From Plotosus lineatus (taxonomy: Eukaryota; Chordata; Actinopteri; Siluriformes; Plotosidae): a DNA stretch of 64,000 bases. Shown here piece by piece: positions 1 to 11,898 of this stretch. Below the pieces are notes generated by a model. It was not told the origin of the DNA. It worked only from the letters and a program-made list of their open reading frames with translations, and searched no databases. The translations under genes and the position numbers were made by a program. The stretch covers positions 11,978,419-12,042,418 of the forward strand of contig CM045750.1 of the NCBI GenBank assembly GCA_024760905.1, given 5' to 3'. Within the stretch, counting starts at the first letter, position 1. Every line of letters begins with the position of its first letter.

Positions 1-175
1 CCCCATGGGCGGAGACGGTGGCTCTTTCTACGAGTACAGAGACATTTTTGAATTAATAGAAGACATCAACAACCATGACGTGATGGACAGCATTGAGGAC
101 CTGAATTCTTCCCTCGATCATAATCTTGATGAACTTGAAAATATTATTAACAGCCTTTTGAATTCCAAGACGTGA
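1..175 (+). CDS. sox30: SOX30-like gene copy 0, 3' end of last exon (cut by window edge)
   Basis: This is the last 58 codons of exon 5, identical to 5869-6043 of copy 1 and ending at TGA 173-175. It encodes the acidic, Asp/Asn/Leu-rich C-terminus ([25 protein letters not shown]), which looks like a short helical or transactivation-type tail. Position 1 falls on the third base of a His codon. The rest of the gene lies left of the window, so its integrity cannot be judged. Confidence 0.85.
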   Translation, partial: PMGGDGGSFYEYRDIFELIEDINNHDVMDSIEDLNSSLDHNLDELENIINSLLNSKT

Positions 176-871
176 GAACACAATATATATCATTTCACTT
201 CAAAATGTTTTATCTTTTGCATACTAAAAATGTTTTTATCGAAAATTTTACTTTTCATTAAAAAGGTTTTAAAAGTTAACATGTGTATTTATTATAACCA
301 CAAATTCATTTTATTCAAAAGAATTTTTATTTAAAACACTGAAATCATCTTTAATCGCCCACTCATTTGCTGATCCACTGAATGCTACCAACATCACAAG
401 AACCCTATCAAAGCCAAGGTTGGGAGGATGGGCGGTCACCACCTGAACAACTTGCTCACCCCCTCAAACACAAACACACACACACACACACATTCACACT
501 CCTCGAGAATTATAGGAGACATTTGCAGCACTTGGTTCGCTGAATGTGTTTGAGGACACCAGACTACATGAAGAAAAATACATATAAGCACAAAGAGATC
601 ATTCAAACTCCACACAGTAACACCCACACCGAGCTCAGGAGATTCACTCATTATTTCAGTTTTTATGGGATATCACAGAATTTGGAATCATGTTCAAATC
701 TTCATGGTGAGATTACGGATATAAACTTCCATAAAAATTTATAAATGCATCCTTATCTATTGTATTAATCCCACAAAGTCAATTATTTCCTCTGCATTTA
801 ACCCACCCAAAGTGAAAACCCAAACACACAAGGAACAGTGGGCTGTCACACACCTTGGGGGGGCTCGGGGA

Positions 872-1736
872 TTCAAATAGAAGATATTTATTTCATTCTA
901 CTGCGTTTACAACATCACATACATAATATAGCATGATATATGAAAAAAATTCCCAATTAATCCCAATAACAACCATATAACCCTGTCCACCTGATCATCT
1001 AATCATCTGAAGAAATTGTGCACGGTATATTTTCTGGGCTCACCATCGAGAGGTTGTGGGTCGTGATATAAAAAGAAAATTATATTGTTTCAGATGTTTT
1101 CTTTTGCATAGTCTTCTCACATGAGCAGTGAGATAATTCATATCACTGTTTCTTTTTAGGTACTGATTCAAACCCACAACCTCTCGATGGTGAGCCCAGA
1201 AAATATACCGTGCACAACTTCTTCAGATGATTAGGTGATCAGGTGGACAGGGTTATATGGTTATGATGGGGTTTTCAGGAAGATTGATCTCCAGGAAGAG
1301 GGACACCTTACTCCACCAATACCTGAAGAGATTGTTGCAGCAGAGATTTTGACCAAACGGTTCGAAAAGTACAGATTTTAAGTAATTAACACCACCTTTA
1401 CACTGAATTTCGTATTAAATGTCACACTCTGCAAAATCAGAGAAATTAAACGACTTCTGTTCAACACCACAGCGCACGACTCAGCTTCACACAGAAATTA
1501 CAAAAATTCCACATCTTTAAGGTTCCTATTCGGTTCCCAAGGATATTAATGCCAGGCTTAAACAATTCTTTGTTAGCAAGAACATGATTTAAAAAGATTC
1601 ACCAGGGAGGGACGAAAAAAGTTTTGCATGTGCAGGCCACTCGGGATTCGCCAGGAAATTTTTTTCATATATCATGCTATATTATGTATGTGATGTTGTA
1701 AACACAGTAGAATGAAATAAATATCTTCTATTTGAA
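872..1736. repeat. Nested inverted repeat enclosing a copy of the gene's intron 3 / exon 4 acceptor
   Basis: The outer arms 872-953 and 1654-1736 are reverse complements apart from one mismatch and one indel. Inside them, 971-1060 and 1173-1262 are 90-nt arms matching at 88 positions. The 112-nt loop (1061-1172) matches the end of Sox intron 3, including the acceptor and the first bases of exon 4 (compare about 11296-11380). The same structure recurs at about 6740-7605. The equivalent stretch beside degenerate copy 3 (about 14110-14880) has only the right-hand side, so the left arms probably arose by inverted duplication in the lineage of the intact units. Confidence 0.85.
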
Positions 1737-1835
1737 ATCAACATCCCGAATATCAAAGTTTATTATTTTAATATTGTGATCAACAGAGTATCAAGGTTTC
1801 TTCATCATATCACAGTTCATGTCACATCAGAGTCA

Positions 1836-2208
1836 CGAGGGCAGTGGTGGCCTGGTGGTATGGGTTCATTGGATCGCTGATCTGAAGGTTGGGGGTTCGA
1901 GTCCCACTCTCCACAAGGTTGTCACTGTGCCCCCCTCCAGTGCAGCGAACTGGGTTATCAAAGGCCGGCCATGTCTCTCACTGTCTATGGTGTGAGGCAT
2001 GTAAAAAAATAAATAAATAAATAAATCAAAAAACATTGCTGACTTTCATAAAAAGCAGCTCTAAAGCCGCCAGCGTGTTTCTGTCCCTTGTGAAAAAGTT
2101 GTGTCAGGAAGGACATCCGACATAAAAACCTACGCCAAATCAAAAGTGCGAAACATTCGCTATGGCGACTCCTGATAAAGAGAAAAAGCCAAAAAGAAAT
2201 CTCATCAT
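1836..2208 (+). mobile_element. tRNA-derived SINE (family A) with target-site duplication
   Basis: The tRNA-like head has an A-box-like segment (tggcctggtgg) and a B box GGTTCGAGTCC at 1894-1904. A family-specific body follows (ccactctccacaaggttgtcac). The 3' end (gctatggcgactcctgataaa, then agaaaaagcc) resembles the 3' end of the RTE LINE in this window. The element is flanked by a 16-bp direct repeat, 1820-1835 and 2209-2224, with one mismatch. It is a Pol III-transcribed, non-autonomous retroposon, not a tRNA gene. Confidence 0.85.
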
Positions 2209-2490
2209 GTTACATCAGAGTCAGCCATATCCCCTGGAAATTTTTACAAGACTCAAGACCTCTTTTACAGGGTTCACAGCCCAGGCCTGATAAATTTCAA
2301 ACACTTTTTACGGACTTTTCAATGACAAATATTACATTTTCAAGGAATACTTTCATCAACGTGCATGCAATATCAATACAAACAAGATGTTGGTAAGGAT
2401 AGCGAACACATAATTCATGACATTTAAACAAAAATACTGAGAAACTGTATGTTAAATGTCATATTTAATCAGATTCAAGCCGATAACCTG

Positions 2491-2491
2491 A

Positions 2492-2540
<49 letters not shown>

Positions 2541-2541
2541 A
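2491..2541. repeat. (CT)n(CA)n compound microsatellite
   Basis: About 12 CT units run straight into about 12 CA units. It sits about 500 bp upstream of the TATA box of copy 1. The copy 2 equivalent at 8357-8409 differs in repeat number, so it can distinguish the units. Confidence 0.95.
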
Positions 2542-2778
2542 GTACAGAGACGAGCCGTGCACGCGTGCGCACACACGCACACCCCACGGTTTTTCAACAC
2601 AACCGACCGTATATATTTATTTTTAGCCTGTGAAAGCTCAGTCGGGGTTTTTCTGTATAATTTAGTCCCAATCGGCCGTGTTCCCGCCGACAAATATATT
2701 TTTAAGGCTGGACTAAATAAAGATGGAATAATACAGTGGAATTTCTTCAAAATAAAATGGAAAAGTTATTCCACGGGT

Positions 2779-3045
2779 CACGTGGTTTTGTTATTGCCAT
2801 TTGAAAAAGAGACAGTTCCAAAACAAAATGGAAAAAAACCCCACTAAATTGGTTTTGACGCTGATTGGTTGTACCATGCAGTTGAAAAGGATGCACAACG
2901 ACGTGGATTGGCTATTATACCGGGATGCAAATTAGATATGTGCGTCGACTGCAACGTCACTCATGACGCGGCAACTCGTTCGATTTTCGTCAAAAACGTT
3001 CCATTTTATGTGTATAAATACCGAGCATCCACTCAGTCAGTCTCA
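2779..3045 (+). promoter_or_regulatory. TATA promoter of SOX30-like copy 1
   Basis: A TATAAATA box lies at 3013-3020, with an initiator-like pyrimidine/CAGT context near 3035-3043 and the start codon at 3111. Upstream are an E-box CACGTG (2779-2784), inverted CCAAT boxes ATTGG (2864-2868 and 2907-2911) and CRE-like half sites (ACGTCA near 2954, TGACG near 2964). The block is conserved in copy 2 and, more diverged, at 14880-15045 and 21.39-21.65 kb, so it belongs to the unit. CRE-like sites would suit a germ-cell promoter, but that is inference. Confidence 0.65.
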
Positions 3046-3110
3046 ATTTGCTCTCGACCCCCATAACGAACACATCGCGTCTTCTCCTGCTCCAGTAATT
3101 TATTCTCCAC

Positions 3111-6043
3111 ATGGAAACTATGAGCGATCTCGCTGCACCTTCTCGTTCTCAACCCTCTTCAGTGAGTCCTTTCACGACATTGGACGTCGAGATGTTCACG
3201 TTCGGCACCGCCCTTCCCGACCAGCCAACCACCGTCGGAGCGGCTCCCGGAGGCGGGATCTTCACGCGGCTCCCTTCAGCAGGAGGTCGGTTTCCCACCT
3301 GAAAACAGTCATTCTCGGTGGATAAACACACCCCAAGTGATTATCACATCTTTTACATTTACATACTCGGATTCATCTTTCGACTCTCAGGCTTTCGGGT
3401 TGTGGTTTCTTTTCAAATGTAATTATATTGAATATCTCGGAGAACATTCATTCATTTTCTGAACCGAATTCGAGTTTCGGGAAGCGAGTGCCCATTTCAG
3501 CCGGCGTCGGGCGATGGCAGGGTACACCCTGAACAGCTCGCCACACCGCCGGCAGCCCAGGAGCCTCTTTCCCATCGACAGCAACCTTTCCATCCCCAGA
3601 GATCCCGGACTTCCGCTACTTTTCCAGCCAAAGTGTTTTTAATCTTGTTTTTCCCTTCAAAACTTGTTTTGTTAAAAAATAAGAAGAGCGGATAAGTTCT
3701 CATTCAATGTTGTGTTGAGCGAGGTGTTGCTCGAGTTGTGTTTTGGAGAAGAGAAAACAATATGGCGGCGCGGGCTCCAGACAAACTCCCGCTCGCGCTT
3801 TGCTCTCTAATGCATTGAACTTTCTCATCAACTTAACTTGAATATTTAGTGGGGGAAAAACATCCTCCATAAAATAGACAGCAGAACAGTGTCGGGGTTG
3901 GAGAGCATTAAATACCGTCGCCACTCTCGGTGTTCATTTTTCAAGATCAACATCCGGGGAATGCACTTTGGAGTCTTTGCGACGGTGAAGTGATTGACTA
4001 TGCGGGGGCGGGGCTTTCGCTGAAAAAGCTTTGCGAGGGAAACAAATATGGCGCGAGAAAAGACAGAAAACAAAACTACATGAGTTATTTTGATCATAAA
4101 ATCATAAAGTGTTGCATGTATTATATTATGCTTATGTTTTTGATTGTTATTTCCCACTTTGTTTTATGTTATGTCTGACAAAAAAAAATTTAAATTGTGA
4201 AGAAGAATTTAAAAAGAAATCTTTCAAACACTATTCATGATATGCTGGATAAATTATTTATTAGAATATGAACCTTCCCACCCCGCCCAGATACGAAGTA
4301 CTACATCAACTTTCCATCAAATGTCTTCACTATTTACTTTCCATAGTACTGTGTCTACATCTTCAATATGACTGAATCACTGACTTCTGCATATTTTCAT
4401 GATTTTATGAAGAATGAACATTGTTTATATCAGATAACATTTTTCTGAAAACTAAAAACTGAGATGAACTATGATTTCATAAAACAAAATTGGTGGAATA
4501 CTTAGGCAAGTATATTCTTCAGAGGTACATTTTGATGTAATTTTATTATGATTCAACTATTATTTCTACCAATTATGTTCTAGATTTCAAAATATGACCT
4601 CAAATGTGTTCTGTAGTATTTGTAAATGTTAAAATGTCAAACACTTGATGGTGCTTCGTCCCCTGAAACCTCACAAGAGACCTGCTCCCCCTTGCAAACA
4701 AAAAAAGAGCTTCAAGACTTTTGCACAGTCTCCCTCTGTTCTGTTCAGGGTTTGATCTAGAACTCTCTTAACTTGATTTATAATGTTCATTTCTCGCCCA
4801 CAGATGAAGCAAAAATGACCCAGTGGAAGGGGAAGAAAGGCCGCATCAAGAGACCCATGAACGCCTTTCTAATCTGGTCGAGGATTCACAGGCCCATCCT
4901 GGCAAAGGCGAACCCGACGGCAAAGAGCTCCGATATCAGTGTGGAGCTGGGGAACGAGTGGAGGAAACTCACTGAAGACCAGAAGGAGCCCTATTACAAA
5001 GACGCCAAGAGGCTTGAAATCCTCCACAGAGAGACGTTTCCTGGTAAGGAACACAGAATTCACAGATCATGAGGAAATTCTAGAGACTAACAGATCCACC
5101 CTCAGACGGTTTGTGGTTGTTCAGTGTGTTGTTGAATTCACCTGTGAACCTTTCTTTCCTGTGATGTAGAATACAGCTACAATCCACGTGCAGAGAAAAG
5201 GAAGCACTCTGATGGAGAGACACTTCAGGCCTCCACTGCCTCATCAGCTGTCGTGCAGAGAACCCAAAGGAGGTCTGCACCTTATAAGATCCCTGCAGCA
5301 CCGCTGAGATCCTCCATCTCACAGGACTCTGCAGGACATGCCGGTCATACATCCTCCGGTACACAGCACTTTCATTCTTCTGCCTCTGTTCTTTTTCATC
5401 TTACTCATAAGAATAGCCTTTATTTTAATTATTATTTTATTATCTAAAAAGAAAATTATATTGTTTCAGATGTCTTCTCACATGAGCAGTGAAATAATTC
5501 ATATCACTGTTTCTTTTTAGGTACTTTACAGTGTGGCGCCTACCAGTGGACTCCAGTCCTACAGGCACACCACCCTGTGATGATGGACGGGTCAGGAGGA
5601 GTTAGACTGGTGTCTGAACCTCTTGGCCAATTCTTTGGCGACGAGATCCTCTCACCTCAGCTCGTTTCTGGGATAACAACGGCTCCAGTCCACCAGATCC
5701 GGTGAGTAATCTGCACTGGGTTGACTTCAGGAGATCAGCGATTCCAATAAAGTGTTTCTGCAGCGTCTCAGGTAGTCGCTGTAATAGACATCCGATTGCT
5801 TTTTCTTATGGATGCAAATTTCTGTTTTATAGCCCCTTGAGTTCTGACCAGCTGAGCAGTGTGGCTCACCCCATGGGCGGAGACGGTGGCTCTTTCTACG
5901 AGTACAGAGACATTTTTGAATTAATAGAAGACATCAACAACCATGACGTGATGGACAGCATTGAGGACCTGAATTCTTCCCTCGATCATAATCTTGATGA
6001 ACTTGAAAATATTATTAACAGCCTTTTGAATTCCAAGACGTGA
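3111..6043 (+). CDS. sox30: SOX30-like HMG-box transcription factor, copy 1 (intact, 5 exons)
   Basis: Exons: 3111-3285, 4804-5043, 5170-5358, 5521-5701 and 5833-6043. All introns are GT-AG, with phases 1, 1, 1 and 2. They join to 996 nt, 331 residues, ending at TGA 6041-6043. Exon 1 encodes 58 residues of Ser/Pro/Gly-rich leader. Exon 2 encodes the HMG box (about 72-140) with RPMNAFLIW, where canonical Sox has RPMNAFMVW, followed by [12 protein letters not shown]. Exon 3 opens with [10 protein letters not shown], a basic segment like that after the SOX30 box. The rest is a divergent C-terminus ending in an acidic [11 protein letters not shown] helix. SOX proteins bend DNA at ACAA-type sites, and SOX30 is a testis/spermatid regulator in mammals. 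The protein is shorter than mammalian SOX30, and only the box and basic tail support the assignment. The start was chosen for its position after the TATA box; a second ATG lies 9 nt downstream. Confidence 0.85.
3286..4803 (+). other. Intron 1 of copy 1, with a dispersed-repeat tail
   Basis: The donor follows GGAG at 3285 and the acceptor is CAG 4801-4803. About 3450-3560 matches the tail of the dispersed repeat family D (gggtacaccctg, gctcgcc). A GC-rich stretch at 3740-4060 contains short reading frames on both strands without recognisable domains. The rest is AT-rich. The copy 2 equivalent is 9153-10670. Confidence 0.7.
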
Positions 6044-8357
6044 GAACACAATATATATCATTTCACTTCAAAATGTTTTATCTTTTGCATACTAAAAATG
6101 TTTTTATCGAAAATTTTACTTTTCATTAAAAAAGGTTTTAAAAGTTAACATGTGTATTTATTATAACCACAAATTCATTTTTATTCAAAAGAATTTTTAT
6201 TTAAAACACTGAAATCATCTTTAATCGCCCACTCATTTGCTGATCCACTGAATGCTACCAACATCACAAGAACCCTATCAAAGCCAAGGTTGGGAGGATG
6301 GGCGGTCACCACCTGAACAACTTGCTCACCCCCTCAAACACAAACACACACACACACACACATTCACACTCCTCGAGAATTATAGGAGACATTTGCAGCA
6401 CTTGGTTCGCTGAATGTGTTTGAGGACACCAGACTACATGAAGAAAAATACATATAAGCACAAAGAGATCATTCAAACTCCACACAGTAACACCCACACC
6501 GAGCTCAGGAGATTCACTCATTATTTCAGTTTTTATGGGATATCACAGAATTTGGAATCATGTTCAAATCTTCATGGTGAGATTACGGATATAAACTTCC
6601 ATAAAAATTTATAAATGCATCCTTATCTATTGTATTAATCCCACAAAGTCAATTATTTCCTCTGCATTTAACTCCACCCAAAGTGAAAACCCAAACACAC
6701 AAGGAACAGTGGGCTGTCACACACCTTGGGGGCTCGGGATTCAAATAGAAGATATTTATTTCATTCTACTGCGTTTACAACATCACATACATAATATAGC
6801 ATGATATATGAAAAAAATTCCCAATTAATCCCAATAACAACCATATAACCCTGTCCACCTGATCATCTAATCATCTGAAGAAATTGTGCACGGTATATTT
6901 TCTGGGCTCACCATCGAGAGGTTGTGGGTCGTGATATAAAAAGAAAATTATATTGTTTCAGATGTTTTCTTTTGCATAGTCTTCTCACATGAGCAGTGAG
7001 ATAATTCATATCACTGTTTCTTTTTAGGTACTGATTCAAACCCACAACCTCTCGATGGTGAGCCCAGAAAATATACCGTGCACAACTTCTTCAGATGATT
7101 AGGTGATCAGGTGGACAGGGTTATATGGTTATGATGGGGTTTTCAGGAAGATTGATCTCCAGGAAGAGGGACACCTTACTCCACCAATACCTGAAGAGAT
7201 TGTTGCAGCAGAGATTTTGACCAAACGGTTCGAAAAGTACAGATTTTAAGTAATTAACACCACCTTTACACTGAATTTCGTATTAAATGTCACACTCTGC
7301 AAAATCAGAGAAATTAAACGACTTCTGTTCAACACCACAGCGCACGACTCAGCTTCACACAGAAATTACAAAAATTCCACATCTTTAAGGTTCCTATTCG
7401 GTTCCCAAGGATATTAATGCCAGGCTTAAACAATTCTTTGTTAGCAAGAACATGATTTAAAAAGATTCACCAGGGAGGGACGAAAAAAGTTTTGCATGTG
7501 CAGGCCACTCGGGATTCGCCAGGAAATTTTTTTCATATATCATGCTATATTATGTATGTGATGTTGTAAACACAGTAGAATGAAATAAATATCTTCTATT
7601 TGAAATCAACATCCCGAATATCAAAGTTTATTATTTTAATATTGTGATCAACAGAGTATCAAGGTTTCTTCATCATATCACAGTTCATGTCACATCAGAG
7701 TCACGAGGGCAGTGGTGGCCTGGTGGTATGGGTTCATTGGATCGCTGATCTGAAGGTTGGGGGTTCGAGTCCCACTCTCCACAAGGTTGTCACTGTGCCC
7801 CCCTCCAGTGCAGCGAACTGGGTTATCAAAGGCCGCCATGTCTCTCACTGTCTATGGTGTGAGGCATGTAAAAAAATAAATAAATAAATAAATCAAAAAC
7901 ATTGCTGACTTTCATAAAAGCAGCTCTAAGGCCGCCCGCTTGTTTCTGTCCCTTGTGAAAAAGTTGTGTCAGGAAGGACATCCGACATAAAAACCTACGC
8001 CAAATCAAAAGTGCGAAACATTCGCTATGGCGACTCCTGATAAAGAGAAAAAGCCAAAAAGAAATCTCATCATGTTACATCAGAGTCAGCCATATCCCCT
8101 GGAAATTTTTACAAGACTCAAGACCTCTTTTACAGGGTTCACAGCCCAGGCCTGATAAATTTCAAACACTTTTTACGGACTTTTCAATGACAAATATTAC
8201 ATTTTCAAGGAATACTTTCATCAACGTGCATGCAATATCAATACAAACAAGATGTTGGTAAGGATAGCGAACACATAATTCATGACATTTAAACAAAAAT
8301 ACTGAGAAACTGTATGTTAAATGTCATATTTAATCAGATTCAAGCCGATAACCTGAC

Positions 8358-8411
<54 letters not shown>

Positions 8412-8977
8412 CAGAGACGAGCCGTGCACGCATGCGCACACACGCACACCCCACGGTTTTTCAACACAACCGACCGTATATATTTATTTTTAGCCTGTGA
8501 AAGCTCAGTCGGGGTTTTTCTGTATAATTTAGTCCCAATCGGCCGTGTTCCCGCCGACAAATATATTTTTAAGGCTGGACTAAATAAAGATGGAATAATA
8601 CAGTGGAATTTCTTCAAAATAAAATGGAAAAGTTATTCCACGGGTCACGTGGTTTTGTTATTGCCATTTGAAAAAGAGACAGTTCCAAAACAAAATGGAA
8701 AAAAACCCCACTAAATTGGTTTTGACGCTGATTGGTTGTACCATGCAGTTGAAAAGGATGCACAACGACGTGGATTGGCTATTATACCGGGATGCAAATT
8801 AGATATGTGCGTCGACTGCAACGTCACTCATGACGCGGCAACTCGTTCGATTTTCGTCAAAAACGTTCCATTTTATGTGTATAAATACCGAGCATCCACT
8901 CAGTCAGTCTCAATTTGCTCTCGACCCCCATAACGAACACATCGCGTCTTCTCCTGCTCCAGTAATTTATTCTCCAC
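6044..8977. other. Intergenic spacer and promoter of unit 2
   Basis: This is a near-identical repeat of 176-3110. A weak polyadenylation-type ATTAAA lies at 6125-6130 after copy 1. It holds the nested inverted repeat (about 6740-7605), SINE A (about 7704-8072), the CT/CA microsatellite (8357-8409) and the promoter, with TATAAATA at 8880-8887 and the E-box and CCAAT boxes at matching offsets. No independent gene is seen. Confidence 0.8.
7704..8072 (+). mobile_element. SINE family A, unit 2 copy
   Basis: This is the duplicate of 1836-2208, with the same flanking direct repeats (about 7688-7703 and 8073-8088). It was inserted before the unit duplicated, so it is one insertion event seen twice. 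Confidence 0.8.
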
Positions 8978-11898
8978 ATGGAAACTATGAGCGATCTCGC
9001 TGCACCTTCTCGTTCTCAACCCTCTTCAGTGAGTCCTTTCACGACATTGGACGTCGAGATGTTCACGTTCGGCACCGCCCTTCCCGACCAGCCAACCACC
9101 GTCGGAGCGGCTCCCGGAGGCGGGATCTTCACGCGGCTCCCTTCAGCAGGAGGTCGGTTTCCCACCTGAAAACAGTCATTCTCGGTGGATAAACACACCC
9201 CAAGTGATTATCACATCTTTTACATTTACATACTCGGATTCATCTTTCGACTCTCAGGCTTTCGGGTTGTGGTTTCTTTTCAAATGTAATTATATTGAAT
9301 ATCTCGGAGAACATTCATTCATTTTCTGAACCGAATTCGAGTTTCGGGAAGCGAGTGCCCATTTCAGCCGGCGTCGGGCGATGGCAGGGTACACCCTGAA
9401 CAGCTCGCCACACCGCCGGCAGCCCAGGAGCCTCTTTCCCATCGACAGCAACCTTTCCATCCCCAGAGATCCCGGACTTCCGCTACTTTTCCAGCCAAAG
9501 TGTTTTTAATCTTGTTTTTCCCTTCAAAACTTGTTTTGTTAAAAATAAGAAGAGCGGATAAGTTCTCATTCAATGTTGTGTTGAGCGAGGTGTTGCTCGA
9601 GTTGTGTTTTGGAGAAGAGAAAACAATATGGCGGCGCGGGCTCCAGACAAACTCCCGCTCGCGCTTTGCTCTCTAATGCATTGAACTTTCTCATCAACTT
9701 AACTTGAATATTTAGTGGGGGAAAAACATCCTCCATAAAATAGACAGCAGAACAGTGTCGGGGTTGGAGAGCATTAAATACCGTCGCCACTCTCGGTGTT
9801 CATTTTTCAAGATCAACATCCGGGGAATGCACTTTGGAGTCTTTGCGACGGTGAAGTGATTGACTATGCGGGGGCGGGGCTTTCGCTGAAAAAGCTTTGC
9901 GAGGGAAACAAATATGGCGCGAGAAAAGACAGAAAACAAAACTACATGAGTTATTTTGATCATAAAATCATAAAGTGTTGCATGTATTATATTATGCTTA
10001 TGTTTTTGATTGTTATTTCCCACTTTGTTTTATGTTATGTCTGACAAAAAAAAATTTAAATTGTGAAGAAGAATTTAAAAAGAAATCTTTCAAACACTAT
10101 TCATGATATGCTGGATAAATTATTTATTAGAATATGAACCTTCCCACCCCGCCCAGATAATGAAGTACTACATCAACTTTCCATCAAATGTCTTCACTAT
10201 TTACTTTCCATAGTACTGTGTCTACATCTTCAATATGACTGAATCACTGACTTCTGCATATTTTCATGATTTTATGAAGAATGAACATTGTTTATATCAG
10301 ATAACATTTTTCTGAAAACTAAAAACTGAGATGAACTATGATTTCATAAAACAAAATTGGTGGAATACTTAGGCAAGTATATTCTTCAGAGGTACATTTT
10401 GATGTAATTTTATTATGATTCAACTATTATTTCTACCAATTATGTTCTAGATTTCAAAATATGACCTCAAATGTGTTCTGTAGTATTTGTAAATGTTAAA
10501 ATGTCAAACACTTGATGGTGCTTCGTCCCCTGAAACCTCACAAGAGACCTGCTCCCCCTTGCAAACAAAAAAAGAGCTTCAAGACTTTTGCACAGTCTCC
10601 CTCTGTTCTGTTCAGGGTTTGATCTAGAACTCTCTTAACTTGATTTATAATGTTCATTTCTCGCCCACAGATGAAGCAAAAATGACCCAGTGGAAGGGGA
10701 AGAAAGGCCGCATCAAGAGACCCATGAACGCCTTTCTAATCTGGTCGAGGATTCACAGGCCCATCTTGGCAAAGGCGAATCCGACGGCAAAGAGCTCCGA
10801 CATCAGTGTGGAGCTGGGGAACGAGTGGAGGAAACTCGCTGAAGACCAGAAGGAGCCCTATTACAAAGACGCCAAGAGGCTTGAAATCCTCCACAGAGAG
10901 ACGTTTCCTGGTAAGGAACACAGAATTCACAGATCATGAGGAAATTCTAGAGACTAACAGATCCACCCTCAGACGGTTTGTGGTTGTTCAGTGTGTTGTT
11001 GAATTCACCTGTGAACCTTTCTTTCCTGTGATGTAGAATACAGCTACAATCCACGTGCAGAGAAAAGGAAGCACTCTGATGGAGAGACACTTCAGGCCTC
11101 CACTGCCTCACCAGCTGTCGTGCAGAGAACCCAAAGGAGGTCTGCACCTTATAAGATCCCTGCAGCACCGCTGAGATCCTCCATCTCACAGGACTCTGCA
11201 GGACATGCCGGTCATACATCCTCTGGTACACAGCACTTTCATTCTTCTGCCTCTGTTCTTTTTCATCTGACACCAAAGAATAGTCCTTATTTTATGATAT
11301 AAAAAGAAAATTATATTGTCTCAGATGTTTTCTCACATGAGCAGTGAGATAATTCATATCACTGTTTCTTTTTAGGTACTTTACAGTGTGGCGCCTACCA
11401 GTGGACTCCAGTCCTACAGGCACACCACCCTGTGATGATGGACGGGTCAGGAGGAGTTAGACTGGTGTCTGAACCTCTTGGCCAATTCTTTGGCTACGAG
11501 ATCCTCTCACCTCAGCTCGTTTCTGAGATAACAACGGCTCCAGTCCACCAGATCCGGTGAGTAATCTGCACTGGGTTGACTTCAGGAGATCAGCGATTCC
11601 AATAAAGTGTTTCTGCAGCGTCTCAGGTAGTCGCTGTAATAGACATCCGATTGCTTTTTCTGATGGATGCAAATTTCTGTTTTATAGCCCCTTGAGTTCT
11701 GACCAGCTGAGCAGTGTGGCTCACCCCATGGGCGGAGACGGTGGCTCTTTCTACGAGTACAGGGAACTTTATGAATTAATAGAAGACATCAACAACAATG
11801 ACGAGATGGACAGCATTGAGGACCTGAATTTTTCCCTCGATCATAATCTTGATGAACTTGAAAATATTATTAACAGCCTTTTGAATTCCATGACGTGA
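8978..11898 (+). CDS. sox30: SOX30-like HMG-box transcription factor, copy 2 (intact, 5 exons)
   Basis: Exons: 8978-9152, 10671-10910, 11037-11225, 11376-11556 and 11688-11898. Splice sites and phases match copy 1, again giving 331 residues. Exon 1 is identical at the protein level. By my hand comparison the two proteins differ at 11 residues (T to A in the HMG box; S to P; D to Y; G to E; D to E, I to L, F to Y, H to N, V to E, S to F and K to M towards the C-terminus), against about five silent changes. Five of the last seven replacements fall in a 20-residue acidic segment of exon 5. Spacer and promoter are almost unchanged from copy 1, so divergence is concentrated in exons 2-5. Function is inferred as for copy 1: nuclear DNA binding through the HMG box. 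Confidence 0.85.

Larger units (their letters stand above)
176..2760. other. Intergenic spacer of unit 1
   Basis: No protein gene is seen here. The spacer has an AT-rich 3' flank, a CA run at 474-492, a truncated tRNA-related repeat (about 780-870), the nested inverted repeat at 872-1736, a SINE with target duplications at 1836-2208 and a CT/CA microsatellite at 2491-2541. The same elements recur at the same spacing in the second spacer. The short open frames here are interrupted by repeats and are not gene-like. Confidence 0.8.

Noticed and set aside
1836..1910. tRNA gene
   Set aside because: Only A- and B-box-like segments are present; no cloverleaf with anticodon arm, and the body and tail are SINE.
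2449..2847. 132-codon frame across the CT/CA microsatellite
   Set aside because: It is largely repeat-encoded Ser-Leu and Thr-His runs upstream of the promoter and differs in frame in unit 2.
3111..3302. Stand-alone 63-codon protein
   Set aside because: The last codons run past the exon 1 donor at 3285; joining to 4804 in phase 1 gives the HMG-box protein, so the stop at 3302 is intronic.
3846..4178. Frames on both strands in intron 1 (also 9712-10044)
   Set aside because: Inside a bounded intron, no domain, and duplicated only because the whole unit is duplicated.
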